Below are positions 57,521-64,000 of a stretch of DNA of 64,000 nt, piece after piece; positions within the stretch are counted from its first letter, which is position 1; each line of letters begins with the position of its first letter. Source of the DNA: an uncultured bacterium (GTDB lineage Bacteria; Myxococcota_A; UBA9042; PHBI01); assembly GCA_938040325.1 (NCBI GenBank), contig CALHXW010000178.1, positions 1 through 64,000 on the forward strand, in the 5' to 3' direction. Below the pieces are notes generated by a model. It worked only from the letters and a program-made list of their open reading frames with translations. It did not search any database and had not been told where the DNA came from. The position numbers were made by a program, and so were the translations under genes.

Positions 57521-58903
57521 ATGAACAAGAAGCTGAAAAAAACAACCTACACACTCCCCGAGTCCATCGGAGCACGGGACGTCTTTGATGTCGCATGGCC
57601 GATCGTCGTGGGCATGCTGGCCTTCACCGTCACGAGCGTCGTCGATGTCATCTTCGTCAGCCAGCTCGGCACCGCCGCGCTCGCGGGCGTCGGCCTCGCT
57701 GTGCCGATCTACTACGCGCTGCACTCGTTCGGCGCAGGTGTTCTCCGCGGCGCCAAGATCTTGGTCGCGCGAGCAACCGGTGCGGGCGATGACGCGCGCG
57801 CGCTCACGTTGGCGTGGCACGGCTTGGTCGTCGCGGCGCTGATGGGCTCCGTTGAGCTCGGCCTCCTGCCCGGAACCGAGGCCCTCGTGGGTGCGCTCGG
57901 TGGTCGCGGCGCAACGCTGGAGCAAGGCTCTGCTTACCTCGAGATGCGCTTGGTCGGGGCCCCCATCGGCTTGGTCTTCTTTATGCTGTCCTGCTACTTC
58001 CAGGGCCGTGGGGAGACACGCGTGCCGATGATGGCGACGCTCGCGGTCAACCTCGTCAACCTTGGCCTGACGCCGCTCTTCATCTTCGAGCTTGAGATGG
58101 GCGCGGGCGGCGCGGCGCTTGCGACCTCGGTGTCGTACGTGGTTGGCGCGGTCTACCTTGGCTTACGGCTAGCACCTGAGCTACGGGCCGCCATGCCGAC
58201 GCTGAGGGTCGAGCCGGTCGTCGCGATCTGGCGCTTGGGCATGCCGCTGGGCGTCCGCTCAACGCTCGAGGTCGGCACGTACCTCGTGCTTGCGGCCGTG
58301 CTCGCTGCTGTCGGTGATGCCCACTTGGCAGCTCACGTCTTGGTGATGCGCATCATCAGCGTGAGCTTCTTGCCGGGCTACGGGCTCAGCGAGGCGGTCT
58401 CGATCATCGTTGGCCAGGCGTTGGGCGCTGACCGGCCGGAGCTCATCGAGCAAGCACGGCGCGTGACCAACCGAGTCGCGGTCGGGCTGATGGCGTGCTG
58501 CGGGCTGACCTTCGTGGCGGTGCCTAGGCTGTGGCTCGACATCTTCGCCCCGGAGCCGGCGTCGATCGACGTGGCTGTGTGGTTGCTCAGGATCGCGGCG
58601 CTCTTTCAGGTCTTCGACGCGGTGCTCATGGTCACCCAGGGCGCCCTCAACGGTGCTGGCGATACCCGCTTCGTGATGGTCAGCAGCGTCGTGGTTGCGT
58701 GGGTGGTGAAGCTACCTCTTGCGTGGGCGCTGGCAGTGCCGCTTGGCATGGGCGCGCTTGGCGTCTGGGTCGGCTTCACCCTGGAGATCGTCGTCCTGAT
58801 GTTCGTCAGCCAGCACCGCTACCGCAGCGGCGCGTGGCGAGGCGCCACAGAGACGAAGCTCAGCACGGTGAAGGAGCGCGCGAAGAAGCTCGCGTCTCGG
58901 TAG
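57521..58903 (+). CDS. MATE-family efflux transporter
   Basis: 12-TM pattern; VAWPIVVGMLAFTVTSVVDVIFVSQLGTAALAGVGLAVPIYY, QGALNGAGDTRFVM. Confidence 0.9.
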   Translation: MNKKLKKTTYTLPESIGARDVFDVAWPIVVGMLAFTVTSVVDVIFVSQLGTAALAGVGLAVPIYYALHSFGAGVLRGAKILVARATGAGDDARALTLAWHGLVVAALMGSVELGLLPGTEALVGALGGRGATLEQGSAYLEMRLVGAPIGLVFFMLSCYFQGRGETRVPMMATLAVNLVNLGLTPLFIFELEMGAGGAALATSVSYVVGAVYLGLRLAPELRAAMPTLRVEPVVAIWRLGMPLGVRSTLEVGTYLVLAAVLAAVGDAHLAAHVLVMRIISVSFLPGYGLSEAVSIIVGQALGADRPELIEQARRVTNRVAVGLMACCGLTFVAVPRLWLDIFAPEPASIDVAVWLLRIAALFQVFDAVLMVTQGALNGAGDTRFVMVSSVVVAWVVKLPLAWALAVPLGMGALGVWVGFTLEIVVLMFVSQHRYRSGAWRGATETKLSTVKERAKKLASR

Positions 58904-59109
58904 GTGGTTTTTCTGGCAACGTCGCGGTCCCGGCGGGATCGCGCGTTGCTGGATCCCGCTGGCACCGCTCAACCCGCGACGGCAACGCTGATGCGCACCA
59001 GCGCGGACAACAGACTTCCCACTCCGGGCCGAGATTTCGAACCCTGCTAGCGTGCTGACCGCGCTTTCCGGATCTGCACCGCGCTGATAGGCTCCAGCGG
59101 CCCTGAAAC

Positions 59110-62100
59110 ATGTCCTTACGGGAGCGCGCCTTGTTGCCGATCCGCCCGATGCTGCTCGTCTGCCTGCTTGCAGCGACCCTCGTCGTTAGCTTTACCGCTG
59201 ACGCCCATGCGCAAGACAACTCGATCGAGCTCCGAATGGGGCCGGATGACTCCACCATCCGCCGCGGCGACGTCCTGACGTTCCGCATCGACATTGTCAA
59301 CAAGACCACCGACGCCTTTCTGCGCTCAGGTCCCTCCGGCGGAGTTGGGCTGTCGATCCGCGTCCCGCGCGGCTTCGTGTATGTCCCTGGCAGCGGCCGG
59401 GGGCGTACGGTTAGCGGCGCCACGGTCGAGCTGCTCGACCCGTCGGATGCCGCTGTCGAACACCGCCTCTTCGTCGACAACGACGGCGCCCCGCGTGCGC
59501 TGAACCTCGGCGTCGACCAGACGCTCGGCTTCCGCTACCAGCTGCGCGCAGCCGCACCAGTGAAGTCTGAGACGAGCTACACCCATGAGTCCTGGCTCAT
59601 CGCAGCCAATGGCGATCGCCTCTCCCTCGACGCGACTGCACGTATCCGCGTCGAGGCCGACCCGGAGTTCGACCAAGGCATCGCCTACGGCCGTGTCTTT
59701 TGCGATACGAACGGCGATGGCGAGAAGGCCGACGATGAGCCTGGCTTGGGTGGCGTGCGCGTTGTTGCCGACACCGGCTGGCTCGCCGACTCGGACGTGG
59801 ACGGAAAGCTGCACATCCGCAAGCTCCGTCCTGGCAACCACCTCTTCAAGATCGATGTGGCCACGCTCCCGCCGGGGGCCAAGCTGACGACCAAAGCGTC
59901 GGTGTTGCGCTACATCACGCCTGGCCTGCCTGTGACGATCCGCTTTGGCGTCGCCTGCGGAGACAGCCTCGCCACCGTTGAGCCCGACAGCGTCACCAAA
60001 GACGGCGAGCAAGACTCCAGCGACAAGCCGCTCGATGAGACTGTGACCCTCAAGCGGCTCCCGATCTTGACGGTGACGGGTAGCACCAAGACGCTCGACG
60101 CCACGATCGATGGGGTGTCCCTGCCTCCGCTGTCGGCAAAGCTCTCCCTCAAGAGCACCAAGCGAGACGCCGACGGCACACTGCTGCCGAACCGCGCAAC
60201 GAACGTGCCGTGGACTCCAGGACGCTTGCCCAGTCGGCTTGAGTTCTTCCCCACTGTGGTCGGCGAGCTTGGGCCCGGTGCTTCTTGGCACCTGCGGATC
60301 ACCCGCGTCGACGAGCGCGTCGACGGCGAGCCAGCGCCGGTCATCCGCGAGCTCCGCGGCACGCAGAACGTCCCGAAGTCGATCACCTGGGACGGCACCG
60401 ACGTGGGCGGCACCCTCAGCGTGCTCGAGCGGGGCGGCCTCTACCATGCCGTGTTCTCGGTGTCTGACGGCGTCACGGGCACGGCGGTTGCCGCTCCTGT
60501 CATCTTTGGCGCGAGCTATGGCGCCTCAAGCGCGGGCATCGAGCGTGGCGCTTTACGCGGCAAGCTCTTCACAAAAGATCAGAAGCCACGCGGCAAGTTC
60601 CGGACCGCGCTCAAGCGAGCGGCCAAGAAGCTCAAGAAGACGCCGGGCGCGAAGCTCTTGGTCGAGGTCCACGTCGACGGCAGCGGCTTTGAAGACCGCG
60701 ATCTGACGAAGACCCGACGCATGGCCTACCAGGCCCGCCAGCACGCGATCGAGAAGCTCAAGGTCGATGCGGGCCGCGTGTTCGCGGTAGGTTACGGCGG
60801 GACGCGGCCGCTCGTGCCCAACATCGGTGAGCGAAACCGCAAACAAAACCGACGCGTTGAGCTGGTCATCATGCCCGCTGAGAACGCCGCGGACCTCGTT
60901 GCCCCGGACCTCCCGGTGAGCGCCGCACGCGCGCTCGCGCTTGGTCGTGCCCTCCAGCTCGACAAGGACGGCGTGTTCTTCGACAACATCGCACGTCCAT
61001 CAGGCCCGGTTGCCATCACCCTGACCGACAGCGACGGCAACCGCCGCATCATCGCGGCGCGTGGCTTTGAGCAGGACGCCAAGGAAGACCCGAAGCCTGC
61101 GCCACCCGCCGACGACCTTGAGCGCCCGAAGACGCTTGAAGATGCCGCAGCCGTCGACGCCACAACACCCGCCCCGCCGGTCGATGGCCCCGCAGGCTCC
61201 AAAGACGATCTTGAGACCCCGAAGCTCGCGACCGACAGCGACGGCGCGCTGGTGCTGCCCGATGGGCTCGTGCCCGACGGACCAGTGGTCGGTCCTGAGG
61301 CACCCGGCGCACCTAGCGACAGCGTCGAGGTCGCTCAGGACGACCAGCCGGCAGCGACGCCTGAGGGCATGCTGAAAGACCCGTTCCGTCGCTTCGGTGG
61401 TGACGCACTCCGCGAGGCACTGGGCTCTGAGCTCGTGGTGCCGCGGGCGATGACGACCGGCGCCAAAAAGGACGCGATCACCGCGGGCGACCTGAAGGTC
61501 CAGCTCCCGCCCAAGGGGATCAAGCTCAACACGACACGGCTCTTCGTCGCAGGCACCACGCACCCCAACAACGCGCTCACAATCAACGGCAAGCGCGCCA
61601 AGGTCGCGAGCACGGGCCGCTTTGGCGAGCTGGTGGCCATCCCAAGCGGCAAGAGCGACCTCGTCATCGAGACGCTCGATGCGACCGGCCACCGAGCGCG
61701 CGTGGTCTGGCCGGTGGAGACCACCGACAGCGAGTTCTTCCTCCTAGCGCTGGCCGACGGAGCCGCTGGACAGCTCGGTGCGCGACTCAAGGAGCTCGAC
61801 CAGTACGACAAGACGACGACGGGCGACTTCTTTCTCGCCGGTCGCGGTGCCGTCTATGCACGCGGGCGCGTCTCGGGCAGCTCGCTCGCCAAGGACATCT
61901 TTGTCACCGCGCACGTCGACTCGACCCAGCGTCGTCGCGACTTCGAGTCATTCTTCGAGCAGGTGATCGACCCTGCGCGCGACTACGTCCTCTTCGGCGA
62001 CGCGAGTGAAGACGTCGACGGCGCGCCGGCCCGCGGCCCCTTCTACCTGCTGGTCGAAGCCGACAAGTCTAAGCTGCTCTTGGGCAACTTCCGCACCGAC

Positions 62101-64000
62101 ATCGCTGGCGTCCACCTGCTCCGGTACAACCGGACCTTCTACGGCGCCATGCTCGACATCAACACCACCCTCGCCGGCGAGGGCTGGGAGACGAAGCTCA
62201 AGGTCTTTGGCACCGAGGACAACCGCAAGCTCGTCCGTCGTCACGATGAGCTGCGCGCCACCGGCGGCAGCCTCTACTACCTGTCGAGCCGCGAGATCAT
62301 CGACGGCAGCGAGCAGGTCTGGATCTCGGTCCGCGACAACGCCACGCGGATGGAGCTCGGCACGACTCGCCTCAAGCGAGACGTGCACTACCGCATCGAC
62401 TACCGAACAGGGCGGGTGACCTTCAAGACGCCGCTCTCATCGACGATGGACTCCCTCTTCGAGATCGACGGGTTCCAGCCCTTCGCGACCCGCAGCATCC
62501 TCGACGGTCACGAGGTGTGGGTGGTGGTGGACTACGAGTCCCGAGCGGTCACGGCGGGCGGCGACGTCGCCTTTGGTGGGCACCTCAGCCAGACCTTCGG
62601 CGGCATCGTCGAGGTCGGCGGCGGCTACGTCTCCGAGGGCCGGCCAGCCGGTGCGGGTGGCTCCGGCAACTCCCACAAGCTCTACGGCGCACACGTGAAG
62701 CTAAAGCTGTCGGAGCGGTCCTCGGTCTTTGCCGAGGTCGCCCAGTCCAGCCAGAGCAATGGCGTCTCGCAAGCGTCGACAGACGGTGGGCTGAAGTACT
62801 CGCGGCTCAGCCGTGCGGGCTCCGACGAGAGTGGCCAGGCCCTCAAGATCGGTGCGGATCTGCGCTTCGGCGAGCTTCTTGACGATGCCGAGCTCGACCT
62901 CGTCGTGCGCGGACACTGGCAGCTCCTGGAGCCAGGGTTCCACTCGACGGCGCTGATCGGTCAGCAAGGCCTCGAGACCTGGGGCGGCGAGGTCGTCTGG
63001 AAACCGACGAGCGACAACCGCCTCGTTGTGAAGTACGTCGGCGGTACCGCTCTCATCGACGACATCGACTTCGACACGGGCTTCCGCGAGGCCAACCACA
63101 ACCGCTGGAGTGCTCAGTTCGTGCAGCGTCTCGGGCGCTTGTCGCTGACCGCAGAAGGCGCCTTTGGCCAGCACCGCGACGACAGCACCGGCATCGTCAC
63201 CGACACCGGCGCAGCCGCCATTGGCGCAGCATACAAGCTCAGCGACCGCATCACCGCCCGCATCTCGCAGGAGCTGCTCATTGGCGGCGACGATGCGGGA
63301 CTAGGCCGCGGAACGATGAAGCGCCTCACGACAAACCTCGGTGCCGACGTCAAGCTCATCGACGGTCTCGACCTGCGGCTACAGCAGAGCATTCGGTGGA
63401 ATGGCGACAACGCCACGCGCCTTGGCCTGCGTACGAAGCTCTCGGACAACACGGACTTCTACATCGAAGACCGCTTTCAGCCGGGCGAGTCGAATGGCCG
63501 GACGGTGCACTCGATGGTGGTTGGTGCTGAGAGCATCCTCGATGACGGCGACACGCGCGCCTACGGCGAGTACCGGCTCGACACCGGCATCGGCGGCCAG
63601 ACCAACCGAGCAGTGGCTGGCATTGGGCGCTCCATCGAGCTCGCGCCCGACATTCGACTGGTCGCAGCGTATGAGCGCAGCCAGGCCTTCGGCGGCTACG
63701 AAGAAGGCGGCAGCCGTGATGTGTTCAGCGGCGGGCTCGAAGCGCGTCACCTGGACTGGCTGACTTATGGTGGACGCTACGAGGTCCGGCTCGACTCGCC
63801 AAACGACACGTCTGGACTCAACGAGACCGTGCAAGCTGTGGTTCGCAATGGGCTGACCCTCGTGATCGCCGAAGAGCTCACAGCGCAGGTTGTCATCAAC
63901 TACTCGATGACGCAGGACCTCGACACCCGACGCTTCGAGCGCGAAGAGCTCGAGGCCAACGCGGCCCTCGTTTGGCGGCCATCGACCGACTGGCTCACGA
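59110..64000 (+). CDS. Giant outer-membrane/surface protein with SdrD-B-like, central OmpA-like and C-terminal barrel-like regions; runs off the window
   Basis: Signal peptide (LLVCLLAATLVVSFTADAHAQ); YGRVFCDTNGDGEKADDEPGLGGVRV; RMAYQARQHAIEKLKVDAGRVFAVGYGGTRPLVPNIGERNRKQNRRVELVIM. Frame read directly from the sequence; not in the supplied ORF list because it is open at the end. Confidence 0.82.
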   Translation, partial: MSLRERALLPIRPMLLVCLLAATLVVSFTADAHAQDNSIELRMGPDDSTIRRGDVLTFRIDIVNKTTDAFLRSGPSGGVGLSIRVPRGFVYVPGSGRGRTVSGATVELLDPSDAAVEHRLFVDNDGAPRALNLGVDQTLGFRYQLRAAAPVKSETSYTHESWLIAANGDRLSLDATARIRVEADPEFDQGIAYGRVFCDTNGDGEKADDEPGLGGVRVVADTGWLADSDVDGKLHIRKLRPGNHLFKIDVATLPPGAKLTTKASVLRYITPGLPVTIRFGVACGDSLATVEPDSVTKDGEQDSSDKPLDETVTLKRLPILTVTGSTKTLDATIDGVSLPPLSAKLSLKSTKRDADGTLLPNRATNVPWTPGRLPSRLEFFPTVVGELGPGASWHLRITRVDERVDGEPAPVIRELRGTQNVPKSITWDGTDVGGTLSVLERGGLYHAVFSVSDGVTGTAVAAPVIFGASYGASSAGIERGALRGKLFTKDQKPRGKFRTALKRAAKKLKKTPGAKLLVEVHVDGSGFEDRDLTKTRRMAYQARQHAIEKLKVDAGRVFAVGYGGTRPLVPNIGERNRKQNRRVELVIMPAENAADLVAPDLPVSAARALALGRALQLDKDGVFFDNIARPSGPVAITLTDSDGNRRIIAARGFEQDAKEDPKPAPPADDLERPKTLEDAAAVDATTPAPPVDGPAGSKDDLETPKLATDSDGALVLPDGLVPDGPVVGPEAPGAPSDSVEVAQDDQPAATPEGMLKDPFRRFGGDALREALGSELVVPRAMTTGAKKDAITAGDLKVQLPPKGIKLNTTRLFVAGTTHPNNALTINGKRAKVASTGRFGELVAIPSGKSDLVIETLDATGHRARVVWPVETTDSEFFLLALADGAAGQLGARLKELDQYDKTTTGDFFLAGRGAVYARGRVSGSSLAKDIFVTAHVDSTQRRRDFESFFEQVIDPARDYVLFGDASEDVDGAPARGPFYLLVEADKSKLLLGNFRTDIAGVHLLRYNRTFYGAMLDINTTLAGEGWETKLKVFGTEDNRKLVRRHDELRATGGSLYYLSSREIIDGSEQVWISVRDNATRMELGTTRLKRDVHYRIDYRTGRVTFKTPLSSTMDSLFEIDGFQPFATRSILDGHEVWVVVDYESRAVTAGGDVAFGGHLSQTFGGIVEVGGGYVSEGRPAGAGGSGNSHKLYGAHVKLKLSERSSVFAEVAQSSQSNGVSQASTDGGLKYSRLSRAGSDESGQALKIGADLRFGELLDDAELDLVVRGHWQLLEPGFHSTALIGQQGLETWGGEVVWKPTSDNRLVVKYVGGTALIDDIDFDTGFREANHNRWSAQFVQRLGRLSLTAEGAFGQHRDDSTGIVTDTGAAAIGAAYKLSDRITARISQELLIGGDDAGLGRGTMKRLTTNLGADVKLIDGLDLRLQQSIRWNGDNATRLGLRTKLSDNTDFYIEDRFQPGESNGRTVHSMVVGAESILDDGDTRAYGEYRLDTGIGGQTNRAVAGIGRSIELAPDIRLVAAYERSQAFGGYEEGGSRDVFSGGLEARHLDWLTYGGRYEVRLDSPNDTSGLNETVQAVVRNGLTLVIAEELTAQVVINYSMTQDLDTRRFEREELEANAALVWRPSTDWLT

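Overview
A 64 kb GC-rich bacterial chromosomal window, most likely from a myxobacterium-like (Myxococcota / former Deltaproteobacteria) genome. I infer this from the many Cys-rich surface proteins with MYXO-CTERM-like tails, lipoproteins, two-component, Ser/Thr-kinase and cyclase signalling genes, and OmpA-type giant proteins. No rRNA, tRNA, CRISPR array or intact transposon was recognised by eye. The main items for follow-up are: (1) a hybrid histidine kinase whose C-terminus after the receiver looks like a LysR-type effector-binding domain; (2) an overlapping three-gene operon of class III aminotransferase, LuxE-like and LuxC-like proteins, suggesting a carboxylate to aldehyde to amine route; (3) a C2-domain lipoprotein translationally coupled to an Mla/MCE lipid ABC transporter; (4) one ORF that joins a DUF4215 Cys-rich protein with a MYXO-CTERM-like tail to a signal-peptide-like segment, beta-barrel and OmpA domain (TraA/TraB-like order), coupled to a LysM-FecR protein; (5) a ~2350 aa protein with about 38 Cys-rich repeats; (6) a tandem AAA/STAND-like ATPase pair, one with a lost Walker A lysine; (7) an exact-consensus sigma-54 promoter next to a DUF2293 gene and an NtrC-type two-component system; (8) a small ORF with a strong Shine-Dalgarno upstream of a MATE exporter. 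All family assignments come from reading motifs in the translations. No database search was run.
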